Shown here one piece after another: positions 1 to 7,658 of a stretch of 30,826 nucleotides of DNA. Each line of letters starts with the position of its first letter. Within the stretch, counting starts at the first letter, position 1. Below the pieces are notes generated by a model. That model saw nothing but the letters and a program-made list of their open reading frames with translations, was not told the DNA's origin and searched no databases. The DNA is taken from the NCBI GenBank assembly GCA_017999015.1, contig JAGOBZ010000002.1, positions 1 to 30,826 on the forward strand. The letters run 5' to 3'. The stretch comes from Kiritimatiellia bacterium. Lineage in GTDB: Bacteria > Verrucomicrobiota > Kiritimatiellia > RFP12 > UBA1067. The translations under genes and the position numbers were made by a program.

Positions 1-136
1 GCCGCCGCCGCCGCGTGACGCGGCCCCCGCAGGCCGCCCGAGACCGGTCCAGCACCAAAAACCATGCGCCCCAACAACAATCAACCAAAAATCAACTATG
101 CTATGTGGCCAAAATTAGAATTGCTGCCGGCCGCTG
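1..136. other. Left edge: possible gene end plus unassigned sequence
   Basis: Bases 1-18 read as a run of alanine codons closed by TGA in frame 1, which could be the last codons of a gene lying outside the window. Bases 19-118 do not continue the secretin reading frame: that frame has a TAG at 116-118, and the other two forward frames give no secretin-like protein. Bases 60-125 are clearly richer in A and T than the surroundings. The stretch therefore looks like a junction, caused either by truncation of the secretin gene or by an assembly join. No promoter or RNA could be recognised. Confidence 0.4.
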
Positions 137-571
137 ATGATCTCGGGCACCCGCATCCACGTGAAGGTCAATCCCGAGGTGTCGAGCTCGTCGCGCACCG
201 TCGACACCGGCGGCTTCGAGACGCCGGTCATCGTGGTGCGCAGCGCCAGCACGGAACTGGAGGCGAACGACGGCGAGCTGATCACGATCGGCGGGCTGAT
301 GCGCCAGGAGCAGCGCGAAACCGAGAAGCGCATCCCCTATCTGGCCGACATCCCGTATCTGGGAGTGCTGTTTCAGTACAAGAAGACCAAGGCTTTCACT
401 TCGCAGATCGTGATTTTCATGACCATGCGCCTGGTCGAGCCTGGCGCGTTTGACCGGTTGGGCGACACGCAGGCGGCCGGCGTGACCGAGGACCTCCGCG
501 CCCGCATCCAAGCGATCGAGGAAGAGGTCGCCCGCGACAACCAAGCCATTTGGGATGAGATGAAGAAGTGA
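137..571 (+). pseudogene. Secretin (GspD/PilQ-type) C-terminal fragment, 5'-truncated
   Basis: The 144 residues match the C-terminal gate region of outer-membrane secretins of type II secretion and type IV pilus systems. Visible hallmarks are a beta-strand segment GTRIHVKVNPEVS, the ELITIGGLM strand, and the conserved block IPYLADIPYLGVLF followed by a strand ending in IFMTMRLV. Family members have several hundred residues, with N-terminal N0/N1 domains that are absent here. An in-frame stop at 116-118 lies just upstream, so the missing part is not simply outside the window in the same frame. The last 40 residues form a charged helical tail. The ATG at 137 falls inside conserved sequence and is probably not a true start. 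The adaptor gene follows after 53 bp, which suggests that an intact version would be part of an envelope transport or secretion operon. Confidence 0.72.
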
Positions 572-624
572 GGGCCGCAGGGGGCGCACCGTGTGCGCGG
601 CAGGTGAAAGGATAGAAGAGATCC

Positions 625-2094
625 GTGTTCTATCGTGTCCAAGTGTATGTTGTGTTGACGGCAATGGCGCTGCTGTCCGGATGCGCGGAGCGCGCGAAAA
701 CGCCGACGGGCGAGAGCCTGGACCGTTTCTACACGGTTCGGCGCGGTGGCTTCAACATCGCATTCCGGCTCGAGGGCCAGCTTGACGCCATCAGCAGCCA
801 GCAGTTGCGGTTTGACGGCAAGCGCGGCCATGGCCAGCTTAAGCTGGTGGAGTTGGTGCCGGACCGCACGACGGTTGTTTCGAATGATGTGATCTTCAAG
901 CTGTCGGACGAATGGTTTGTCGAACAGGAGAAGGATCTCACCCGCAAGCTGCAACTGGCCGAAGAGGATTACAAGCTGGCGCTGCAGGATCTGGAGATGA
1001 TCCGGGCGGACAACCTGACCGAGTTGAAATCGGCGGTGGATGCGTTGCGTGACGCTCAGGAGCAATACGAAAAATACAAAGACGAGGACGCGCCGCGCAA
1101 GAAGACAGACCTGGTGCAGGTCACGCAGGACGCCTCGACCGCCTATGACAGCGCCAAGCGCGGGCTGGACGATGCCAAAAAAGCACTGACGGATGCCATC
1201 TCGCAGGAGCCTGAGGCCGTCACGGCCGCCGAAAAAAAAGTGGCTGACGCCGAGAAAACGCTTTCTGCGGCGGAACAGGCCATGGACAAGGCTTTTTATG
1301 AACTGCGCATCTTCAAGCGTTACGAGTATCCGCAACGGATCTCAAAGCTGGAAGAAGCGGTGATGAAGAGCCAGTTGACCGTGCAGCGCACCATCGTGAA
1401 CAATAACGCCAAAATCAGCAAGAAACGCATTGAAATCGCCAATCGCGAGACACTGATCATCGATTACCGCAATGACCTGCGGGATGTGCGGGCAGACATG
1501 GAGAAACTGGTGATCCGCGCACAGGCCGACGGCATGCTGATCCACGGCGAGAACCGGCGTAACCGCTGGGATACGCCGAAGGAGATCAAGGTCGGCGCCG
1601 ATGTGAGTATCGGCGAACCGATCGGCCTCATTCCGGATGTCACCAAATTCAAGGTCCAGGTCAATATCCCGGAGGAGTACCGCTCTCACATCAAGATCGG
1701 ACTGCCGGTGGTGATCCGCGCCAAGGCTGTGCCAGATCTGACCTTGACCGGCGAGATCGTGCGCATTTCGGGCGCCTCGACGCCGATCATACCTTGGGAC
1801 CAGAGCAGTCCCAAAGTCTATGCGTCGGATATCTCCACCAATGAAGCGGATGAACGGCTCACGCCGGGCATGACCGTGCAGGTCGAGATCGTCGTCGAAA
1901 AGGTTGCGGATGTGCTCTATGTGCCGGTCGAGGGCATCTACAACCGCGACGGCAAGAGCTTCTGTAAGGTGCGGGCAGGCGACGGCCAAATCGAGCGGGA
2001 GGTCAAGACCGGCCGTTTCTCGACCGATTACGTCGAAGTGACGGGCGGAGTCGACGAAAACGATCAGGTGCTGCTCGACCGTCCTGCGGCTTGA
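625..2094 (+). CDS. HlyD/RND-type periplasmic adaptor lipoprotein
   Basis: This 489-aa protein resembles membrane-fusion (periplasmic adaptor) subunits of tripartite efflux or secretion systems. A lipoprotein signal is clear: a hydrophobic segment ending LLSGC, with Cys20 as the expected lipidation site. Residues about 95-300 are rich in Ala, Glu, Lys, Asp and Leu and should form the long alpha-helical hairpin. Residues about 305-400 carry the lipoyl/beta-barrel region, including a GEPIGLIPD segment and a VNIPEEYRSHIKIGLPV segment typical of the HlyD_D23 region. The final 80 residues look like the membrane-proximal domain, with the LYVPVEGIYNRDG motif. The start is GTG at 625, preceded by GAAGAG at 615-620. 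It follows the secretin fragment closely, but no ABC or RND transporter gene is downstream, as the next genes are on the other strand. Confidence 0.85.
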   Translation: MFYRVQVYVVLTAMALLSGCAERAKTPTGESLDRFYTVRRGGFNIAFRLEGQLDAISSQQLRFDGKRGHGQLKLVELVPDRTTVVSNDVIFKLSDEWFVEQEKDLTRKLQLAEEDYKLALQDLEMIRADNLTELKSAVDALRDAQEQYEKYKDEDAPRKKTDLVQVTQDASTAYDSAKRGLDDAKKALTDAISQEPEAVTAAEKKVADAEKTLSAAEQAMDKAFYELRIFKRYEYPQRISKLEEAVMKSQLTVQRTIVNNNAKISKKRIEIANRETLIIDYRNDLRDVRADMEKLVIRAQADGMLIHGENRRNRWDTPKEIKVGADVSIGEPIGLIPDVTKFKVQVNIPEEYRSHIKIGLPVVIRAKAVPDLTLTGEIVRISGASTPIIPWDQSSPKVYASDISTNEADERLTPGMTVQVEIVVEKVADVLYVPVEGIYNRDGKSFCKVRAGDGQIEREVKTGRFSTDYVEVTGGVDENDQVLLDRPAA

Positions 2095-2099
2095 GGAAC

Positions 2100-2113
2100 G
2101 CGGCCCCCGCCGC
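2100..2113. terminator. Short GC hairpin between convergent genes
   Basis: GCGGC, a CCCC loop and GCCGC form a 5-bp stem in the 22-bp gap between the adaptor gene and the oppositely oriented activase gene. There is no T-tract on either side, so it is at best a weak bidirectional terminator. Confidence 0.25.
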
Positions 2114-2116
2114 GCA

Positions 2117-2845
2117 CTATGGGACGAGGCCGCGCCGACGGAAGATCGCGCGGGCCTCGTTCATCTGGGTGTCTGTCGGAGGCGGTGTCTCGGTCAGGGC
2201 GTAAGGGCATCCGAGCGCCTTCCACTTGTATTCGCCCATCTTGTGAAACGGCAGCAGTTCGGTTTTGCGGATGCAGCCGAAGCGCAGCAGATAATCGGCG
2301 AGCCGTTCCAGCCGCGTTTTGTCCAGCGTGTAGCCCGGCACCAGCACATGGCGGATCCAGACCGCCTTGCCGGTGGTCTCGCAATACTCCAGCGTCGCCA
2401 GCGTGTTGGCGGAGCTGCGGCCGGTCAGCGGTTCGCAGAGGTCATCCTCCAGCGCCTTGATGTCCAGCAACACCAGGTCCGCGCGGTCGATCGCCGGGGC
2501 GGCGCGCGCCAGCGGCACGGCACCGGAGGTGTCCAGCGCACAGTGCAACCGCTGCTCGCGGCAGCCGTCGAGCACCGCGCAGGTGAACGCGGGCTGCAGC
2601 AGCGGTTCGCCGCCGGAGAGCGTGACGCCGCCGCGCGCGATGAAGGCGCGGTAAGTGAGGATGTCGGCCATCACCTCGCCGGCGCTCATGACGGTGCCGC
2701 CTGACTCGCCGCGCGCGTCGGGATTGTGGCAGTAGAGGCAGCGCAGCGGACAACCCTGCAGGAAAAGGACGTACCGGATGCCGGGGCCATCCAAGGTTCC
2801 GAACGATTCGATCGAATGGATGCGGCCTGTGACAGAGGGATTCAT
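2117..2845 (-). CDS. pflA: Pyruvate formate-lyase-type glycyl radical enzyme activase (radical SAM)
   Basis: The 242 aa match the PflA family in length and motifs. The radical SAM cluster motif CxxxCxxC is Cys32, Cys36 and Cys39 (GCPLRCLYCHNPD), preceded by the family signature ESFGTLDGPGIRYVLFLQG. The SAM-binding GGEP motif lies in GGVTLSGGEPLLQP near residue 80. DLVLLDIKA and the C-terminal LLPFHKMGEYKW segment are also typical of PflA rather than of the longer activases with extra ferredoxin inserts. The enzyme would use a 4Fe-4S cluster and S-adenosylmethionine to place a glycyl radical on a partner enzyme in the cytoplasm. No pyruvate formate-lyase gene is in the window, so the partner must be elsewhere. 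The gene starts 16 bp after the end of the hydrolase gene upstream on the same strand. No strong Shine-Dalgarno is visible. Confidence 0.9.
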   Translation of the reverse strand: MNPSVTGRIHSIESFGTLDGPGIRYVLFLQGCPLRCLYCHNPDARGESGGTVMSAGEVMADILTYRAFIARGGVTLSGGEPLLQPAFTCAVLDGCREQRLHCALDTSGAVPLARAAPAIDRADLVLLDIKALEDDLCEPLTGRSSANTLATLEYCETTGKAVWIRHVLVPGYTLDKTRLERLADYLLRFGCIRKTELLPFHKMGEYKWKALGCPYALTETPPPTDTQMNEARAIFRRRGLVP

Positions 2846-2861
2846 GGGCGGTCAGCGGCGG

Positions 2862-3707
2862 TCAGCGTTTTTTCGGCGCGCAGCAGCGGCGGATGAAATT
2901 CCGGAGCGGGATCAGGCCGCCCTCGCCGACCGTGCCGTGGTCGAGTCCGCCCATCTCGTAAAACTCGACACAAGGGTGGCCGAGGTTCTTGAGGCTGACC
3001 GCCAGCAGGGCGTTCTCCTCCACGCGGTTCTTGTACTCCAGCGCGCGGTCGCCGGTGATCAGGCAGACCGGCGGCAGGTTGCTGGCGCTGTGGTAGAGCG
3101 GGGCGAACTCGCCGATCAGCGGACGCAGTTCAGGACCGCTGTCGCCCAGCAGTTTCTTGACGTGGAAGTGGGTGGTGACCTGGCCGCTGATGGGGGCAAT
3201 GCCGGCGAGCTGGAGGTTTGAGAATCCGTGCGGGCTGAGCCAGCGCGCGTCCATGCCGACCATCGCCGAGAGGTAGCCGCCGGCTGAATGGCCCGAGACA
3301 AACACTTTGTTGCTGTCGCCGCCATACTGGGCGATGTTGGACAGGATCCAGGCGGTGGCTGCGGCCGCGTCCTCCAGATAGCCGGGGTGCTTGACCTTGG
3401 GCGAGAGGCGGTAGCCCACGGCGGCGACCGCGATCGAGGGGTCTTTCAGTTCGATGAAGTGCCGGCGCCCGTGCTGCAAGCCGCCGCCGTGGAACCAGAC
3501 CACCGTGGCGAACCCTTTACGGTCAGCGGGATAGCGCAGATCGAGCCGGCACTGCGTGCGCCGGTAATCGTCCGCGCCGGCCAGCGCCTGCTCGCCATAG
3601 TAGGCGATGTTCGTGAGCGTGACCGGCCGGGGTGGCGGCGTTTGCGCGAAAGCAACACAGAACGGCAGAACGGGCAACAATCGGAACAGCATCATTCGTG
3701 TACTCAT
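2862..3707 (-). CDS. Secreted alpha/beta hydrolase (carboxylesterase, BD-FAE-like)
   Basis: A 281-aa alpha/beta hydrolase fold enzyme. An N-terminal hydrophobic stretch (residues 5-21, ending VAFAQ) looks like a signal peptide, so it probably acts in the periplasm or outside. The oxyanion-hole motif HGGG is at 73-76, the nucleophile elbow GHSAG at 139-143 with Ser141, and a likely catalytic histidine sits in GGLDHGTVG near the C-terminus; an aspartate in LITGDRALE is a candidate third member of the triad. The layout fits the COG0657 and bifunctional feruloyl/acetyl xylan esterase-like groups; the substrate cannot be read from sequence. I chose ATG 3707 because the signal peptide begins there. 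An in-frame start at 3746 would add 13 residues ahead of it. It lies 16 bp upstream of the activase gene and may be cotranscribed with it. Confidence 0.83.
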   Translation of the reverse strand: MSTRMMLFRLLPVLPFCVAFAQTPPPRPVTLTNIAYYGEQALAGADDYRRTQCRLDLRYPADRKGFATVVWFHGGGLQHGRRHFIELKDPSIAVAAVGYRLSPKVKHPGYLEDAAAATAWILSNIAQYGGDSNKVFVSGHSAGGYLSAMVGMDARWLSPHGFSNLQLAGIAPISGQVTTHFHVKKLLGDSGPELRPLIGEFAPLYHSASNLPPVCLITGDRALEYKNRVEENALLAVSLKNLGHPCVEFYEMGGLDHGTVGEGGLIPLRNFIRRCCAPKKR

Positions 3708-3801
3708 GACGGCATTACAATAACACAGTCGGGTTGCGGGATTCAATCTATCGCAGAACCGGCAGAGGGGGCGGAAAGGAGTACTCTCCTGACGGCCTTT
3801 T

Positions 3802-3860
3802 CCGCGGACGAGGCCGTCCGCGCCCCCAGCCTTGCGTATCTTTTCGCTAGAAACGCGCGA
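3802..3860. repeat. Dispersed intergenic repeat, copy A
   Basis: The segment begins with the inverted repeat GCGGAC (3804-3809) and GTCCGC (3816-3821), followed by CGCCCCCAG, CTTG, GTATCTTTT and GAAACGC blocks. A second copy in the same orientation lies at 24895-24953 and agrees at roughly 85% of positions with one extra T. It is noncoding and fills part of the gap between the hydrolase and the sensor operon. Confidence 0.75.
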
Positions 3861-3893
3861 CCTTCGCGCATCCCAGCCAACTGATTACTGGGT

Positions 3894-3928
3894 AACTCTC
3901 AACGCTCAACGTTCAACTCCCAACTCTC
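3894..3928. repeat. Heptamer tandem array 1 (unit AACTCTC)
   Basis: Five consecutive 7-bp units in exact phase: AACTCTC at both ends, with one- or two-base variants between them. Positions 3913-3928 lie inside the 3' end of the hybrid kinase gene and supply its last codons and stop. Confidence 0.8.
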
Positions 3929-5547
3929 AAGTCAGAGACTCGGGGCAAGTAGATCCGGAACGTCGTGCCTTGGCCTGGTTCGCTGCAGACTTCGATGAGG
4001 CCATCGTTCTGCTTCACAATCCCATAGACCGTCGAAAGCCCCAGCCCTGTGCCCTTGCCGACAACCTTGGTTGTGAAGAAGGGTTCGAAAATGTTTTCCA
4101 GTGTCGCCGCATCCATCCCGCAACCGTCGTCGGTAACCGAGAGCATGACATACTCGCCGGGACTGCAGTCGGCATGACCCTTGCCTTGTGACGCATCGAT
4201 GTAAACGTCACCGGTCTCAATGGTCACCCTGCCGGTGCCCGAGATGGCGTCGCGCGCGTTCACGCACAGATTGGCGAGAATCTGGTCCACTTGGCCGGGA
4301 TCGATCCTCACAGCTCCCAGGCACTTGCCGGGCTGCCACGAAAGGACGATGTTTTCGCCGATCAGCCGGCGCAGCATGTTGATCATCCCTGCGACGGCAT
4401 CGTTGAGCTTCAGCACTTGAGGAACCACGTTCTGCCTGCGGGCAAAGGCGAGGAGTTGCCGGGTCAGCGTGGCGGCGCGCTCGACGATGTTCAGGATTTC
4501 GCCGATCCCTGCGCGCGCAGGGTGCCCGAGGGGGAGGTCATCTTGGCACAGCTCGGCAAAGCCCGAAATTCCCATGAGCAGGTTGTTGAAATCGTGCGCT
4601 ACGCCGCCGGCAAGGCGACCGATCGATTCCATCTTCTGCGCCTGGCGGAATTGCTCTTCCACCTGCCTGCTGGCGGTCACGTCGCGGGAATTCACCACGA
4701 TGACGGGCGAGCCGTCGGGGTCTTCGATACGTCGGCCGATGGCCTCCAGCCTGCGCCATGACCCGTCGCCGTGACGGAACCGGAGCTCCACGTGCACCGG
4801 CAGGCTTGGATCGTCCAGCGCCTGCTGAATCGACGCGGCGACGCGCTGCGCGTCGTCCGGATGTATCCAGTCAAAGACCGGCCTGTCCATCATCTTATCA
4901 GGCGCATAGCCCAGTATCCGTTCGCTGGAAGGCCCCTGAAAGCGCATCACGCCCTGCGCGTCCACGACACTGACCAGATCGGATGCGTTTGCGATCAATG
5001 TCCGGAAATGCGCCTCACTCGCCCGCAAACGCGCTTCGCGCTCCAGCAGATCCTGATTGGCGAGTTCGAGCTGGCGGGACTTTTCCTCAAGTCGGCGAAC
5101 GAGAACCTCGCTGTATTCTCGGAGGATGATCGGGTCTTCCGTCAGGGCAGGCTCGGCAGCGGCACGGCAATCCTGCGTCGCCCGAGCGCAAACCCTGTCA
5201 AGCTGCGTCAAAAAGACATCCGGCTCGGCGGGCTTGAGGATAAAAGCGTCGGCACCCAAGTCAAGTGCGAGCCTTTCGTCCTGAGAATCGGTGTAGGTGG
5301 CGGTGTAGACGACGACGGGGATCGCCTTGAGCGTGGGATCGGCTTTCCAGTGGCGCAGCAGCGTGTAGCCGTCCATCACCGGCATGAGCAGGTCGGTGAT
5401 GGCAATATCGGGCGGAGTCTGTCGGGCGAGATCGAGTGCCTCCGCGCCGTTTTGGGCCTCAAAAACCTCGTAACCCCGTCCTTGGAGCAGCACACGCAGA
5501 AGGTAGAGGTTCTCGGCCCGGTCATCGACGATAAGCGTTTTTTTCAT
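3913..5547 (-). CDS. Hybrid response regulator/histidine kinase (REC-PAS-HisKA-HATPase)
   Basis: A soluble 544-aa signalling protein. The receiver domain (about 1-120) has acidic D8/D9, phospho-acceptor D52 in ITDLLMPVMDG, a conserved YTAT block and K105 in FILKP. A short coiled coil (about 140-178) leads to a PAS domain (about 180-300) with its PAC tail IVVNSRDVT. The HisKA box is GGVAHDFNNLL with His318. ATP-binding motifs follow: N box LANLCVNARDAI, G1 DDGCGMD, F box FEPFFTTK, and G2 GKGTGLGLS. The catalytic residues all appear intact. Its ATG overlaps the stop of the preceding kinase gene by four bases (ATGA), which points to coupled translation. It probably receives phosphate on its receiver from the upstream kinase and then acts as a kinase itself; its target is not in the window. 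The last residues (LRVGS) are encoded by a heptamer repeat array. Confidence 0.93.
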   Translation of the reverse strand: MKKTLIVDDRAENLYLLRVLLQGRGYEVFEAQNGAEALDLARQTPPDIAITDLLMPVMDGYTLLRHWKADPTLKAIPVVVYTATYTDSQDERLALDLGADAFILKPAEPDVFLTQLDRVCARATQDCRAAAEPALTEDPIILREYSEVLVRRLEEKSRQLELANQDLLEREARLRASEAHFRTLIANASDLVSVVDAQGVMRFQGPSSERILGYAPDKMMDRPVFDWIHPDDAQRVAASIQQALDDPSLPVHVELRFRHGDGSWRRLEAIGRRIEDPDGSPVIVVNSRDVTASRQVEEQFRQAQKMESIGRLAGGVAHDFNNLLMGISGFAELCQDDLPLGHPARAGIGEILNIVERAATLTRQLLAFARRQNVVPQVLKLNDAVAGMINMLRRLIGENIVLSWQPGKCLGAVRIDPGQVDQILANLCVNARDAISGTGRVTIETGDVYIDASQGKGHADCSPGEYVMLSVTDDGCGMDAATLENIFEPFFTTKVVGKGTGLGLSTVYGIVKQNDGLIEVCSEPGQGTTFRIYLPRVSDLRVGS

Positions 5548-7001
5548 GTATGCACCGCAAGGTTAGGTGCTGTTGTCTGGGTCATGGCCAGCGGCAACGT
5601 GACGGTGAAGACGGTGCCTTTGCCCCAGTCGCTGGCCACGCGGATATCGCCGCCCAGCAGTTCGGCAAGGCGCCTGCTGATCGCCAGGCCAAGCCCCGTC
5701 CCTTCGTGATTGCGCGCCAAGCCGGTGTCGATCTGCCGGAACGGTTGGAACAGGATTGCGATATCTTCGGACTTGATGCCGACGCCGGTGTCGGATACGG
5801 CGACGCGCAGCAGCCCGTCTTCACTTTTGGCGCACAGCTTCACTTCGCCCCGCTCCGTAAACTTCACCGCGTTATTGAGCAGGTTGAGCAGGATCTGTTC
5901 GACCCGCCGCCCGTCGCTCGTCATATCGCTGATCTCTGGGTCAATCTGCGCCTGCAAGGTCAGGCGCTTCATCGCGGCCATCGGCCGTAACGCCGTCACA
6001 ACCCGTTCGAGCAGCGCGCGCAGATCAAAAACCGCGCAGCTCACCCGCAGCTCACCCGCCGCGATCTTTGAGATGTCGAGCACGTCGTTGATGAGTGCCA
6101 ACAGATGCCGCGCACTGCCCTGCACCATGCCGAGCTGCTTGCGCTGCTCTTCTGTCAGAGGCCCGGCCAGCCCCTGAAGGACGATGCCGGTGAACCCGAT
6201 GATCGAGTTGAGCGGGGTTCGCAATTCATGCGACATCGTCGCAAGAAAGGCCGATTTAAGCCGGTCTGCCGATTCGGCGGCGTGCTTGGCATCTCGCAGT
6301 GCCGCCTCGGTCTCCTTGAGGGGCGTGACATCCACAATGATGCCGACCAGCCCGCCGGGCGAACCGTCCGGCGCGCGGAATCCGCTGACCGAATACAGGG
6401 TCTGGTGCTCGCGCCCGTCGGCAAACGGAATGACCGCCTCGCGGTTCAAGGTGCGCCCGTTGGCGATCATGTCCGTGTCCTCCGCTTGGTAGACCTCGCG
6501 ATCCGCCATAGGCAGATAGTCCAGATCGAGCACGGTCTTTCCGATGATCGCATTCCGGCTGATCGCGAACGCTTTCTCGTATGCGCTGTTGCAGCCCCGA
6601 AACCGCGCGTTCGCGTCCTTATAGAAGATGGGACTGGAGATGTGGTCCACCAAGGCGTTCAAAAAACTCGTGGTCTCGACCACTTCGCGCGTGCGCGCCT
6701 CCACGCGCTCCCGCAGCTCAACCGCGTGGTGCTGCAATTCTTCATGTAGGCGGCGGAGTTCTTCGTCGACCCGGCACCGGCCCTTCACATCTCGATACAC
6801 CAGGCAGGCCAGCAGTACGGAAGTTACCAGCACGAATGCGCAACCTTTGAAAATGGAGAACAAGACAAAAGCGGCGGCGTCGAAACCCAGCCCCGCGAGC
6901 AAGCGGTCGGAAAGCAGGATCCACAGACTGGCGAACACGGCGTAAGGCACGACGACGCGCAGAATGGCGTTGGCGTTGGAATCTCGATTGCCTGCTGTCA
7001 T
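5544..7001 (-). CDS. Membrane PAS sensor histidine kinase
   Basis: A 485-aa kinase. Two hydrophobic segments at about residues 12-30 and 46-69 form an N-terminal membrane anchor with almost no periplasmic sensor. A coiled coil (about 75-110) leads to a PAS domain (about 110-227) ending in a PAC-like GIIVDVTPLKE. The HisKA box is FLATMSHELRTPLNSIIGF with His258. The ATPase motifs are present: N box LLNLLNNAVKFTE, G1 SDTGVGI, F box LFQPFRQ, and G2 HEGTGLGLAISRRL. The ATG at 7001 overlaps the TGA of the upstream receiver gene in an ATGA, so I prefer it to an in-frame TTG at 7025; AAGGAG lies about 11 bases upstream. The 3' end overlaps the hybrid kinase start in the same way. The signal is probably bound by the cytoplasmic PAS domain. 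Confidence 0.93.
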   Translation of the reverse strand: MTAGNRDSNANAILRVVVPYAVFASLWILLSDRLLAGLGFDAAAFVLFSIFKGCAFVLVTSVLLACLVYRDVKGRCRVDEELRRLHEELQHHAVELRERVEARTREVVETTSFLNALVDHISSPIFYKDANARFRGCNSAYEKAFAISRNAIIGKTVLDLDYLPMADREVYQAEDTDMIANGRTLNREAVIPFADGREHQTLYSVSGFRAPDGSPGGLVGIIVDVTPLKETEAALRDAKHAAESADRLKSAFLATMSHELRTPLNSIIGFTGIVLQGLAGPLTEEQRKQLGMVQGSARHLLALINDVLDISKIAAGELRVSCAVFDLRALLERVVTALRPMAAMKRLTLQAQIDPEISDMTSDGRRVEQILLNLLNNAVKFTERGEVKLCAKSEDGLLRVAVSDTGVGIKSEDIAILFQPFRQIDTGLARNHEGTGLGLAISRRLAELLGGDIRVASDWGKGTVFTVTLPLAMTQTTAPNLAVHT

Positions 7002-7423
7002 GGACTGGGCGACTCCTTCGCGCAACGGACGCCGAAACGTTTCACATCTGCGACAAAGGTGTCTGGGTTGATGGGTTTTTCCAGATAGCCGTCGCCCCCG
7101 GCGGCAAGGGCTTTCTCGCGGTCCCCCGGCATGGCGTAGGAGGTCACCGCCACGATCGGCACATCCGCCATCCGGGGCAATTGCCTCAGCGCCCTGGCCA
7201 CGTCATAGCCATTCATGCCAGGCAATTGAATATCAAGTAGAATGCGGTCAAAGTCATCGTACCCGGCGAGCTGGATGCCGAGGGGCCCGTTTGCGGCGTG
7301 AACGACCTTGCACCCGGCCTGCTCGAGTAAAAAGGTGGCCAGATACCGGTTTTGCTCGTTGTCCTCGATCAGCAAGATTCTTTCATTCTCGGAAGCACGA
7401 GAAGAAACAGGCATTCCGCACAC
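6998..7423 (-). CDS. Single-domain CheY/DivK-like response regulator
   Basis: A stand-alone receiver of 141 aa with no output domain. Acidic pocket residues E20/D21 (LLIEDNEQNR), phospho-acceptor D64 (ILLDIQLPGMNG), T94 (VAVTSYAMPGD) and K116 (YLEKPINP) are all present. The LLDIQLPGMNGYDVARALR stretch is typical of receivers that work in phosphorelays with hybrid kinases. The first codon is GTG 7423 with GGAAAG just upstream; ATG 7414 is an alternative that would remove three residues. It is the first gene of the three-gene operon, joined to the membrane kinase by an ATGA overlap. It could be a phosphate sink or an allosteric regulator of the two kinases; the sequence does not tell which. Confidence 0.9.
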   Translation of the reverse strand: MCGMPVSSRASENERILLIEDNEQNRYLATFLLEQAGCKVVHAANGPLGIQLAGYDDFDRILLDIQLPGMNGYDVARALRQLPRMADVPIVAVTSYAMPGDREKALAAGGDGYLEKPINPDTFVADVKRFGVRCAKESPSP

Positions 7424-7488
7424 TCACTTTCCAGACAGCCGGGGCCGTTCGCCTGATCGTTATCCAACCAAACAAGCTCCTATGGGAA

Positions 7489-7517
7489 AACATACCAGAA
7501 CCACTGTATTTGAGCAA
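7489..7517 (-). promoter_or_regulatory. Possible sigma70-type promoter for the signalling operon
   Basis: On the minus strand TTGCTC (7512-7517) and TATGTT (7489-7494) are separated by 17 bp, about 65 bp upstream of the receiver start. A TTGACA also occurs at 7532-7537 but has no good -10 partner. The rest of the gap 7424-7658 shows nothing else recognisable. Confidence 0.3.
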
Positions 7518-7658
7518 ATGCGGCCTATATATGTCAAGTCTTACTGATCGCGGGATCGAGGGGCGCATGGCAGTTCTGTTGGGGTTCGCTCCATCCCTCT
7601 TCGGTGCAGAGGATGGCTGGGCAAACCTCCCGATCATGCTGTCGAACTGACTGGCGAT

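Noticed and set aside
18..30. 13-bp match ACGCGGCCCCCGC also found at about 2098-2110, in both cases just after a stop codon
   Set aside because: Too short and too GC-rich to exclude chance in this genome; no T-tract to support a terminator.
373..1335. Minus-strand open frame overlapping the adaptor and secretin fragment
   Set aside because: It lies antisense to clearly coding sequence and has no motif of its own.
7532..7537. Perfect TTGACA -35 box on the minus strand upstream of the signalling operon
   Set aside because: No acceptable -10 hexamer lies 16-19 bp downstream; the TTGCTC/TATGTT pair is the better candidate.
7383..7637. 84-codon minus-strand frame upstream of the receiver gene
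   Set aside because: It overlaps the receiver start and the likely promoter region, and its protein has no recognisable features.
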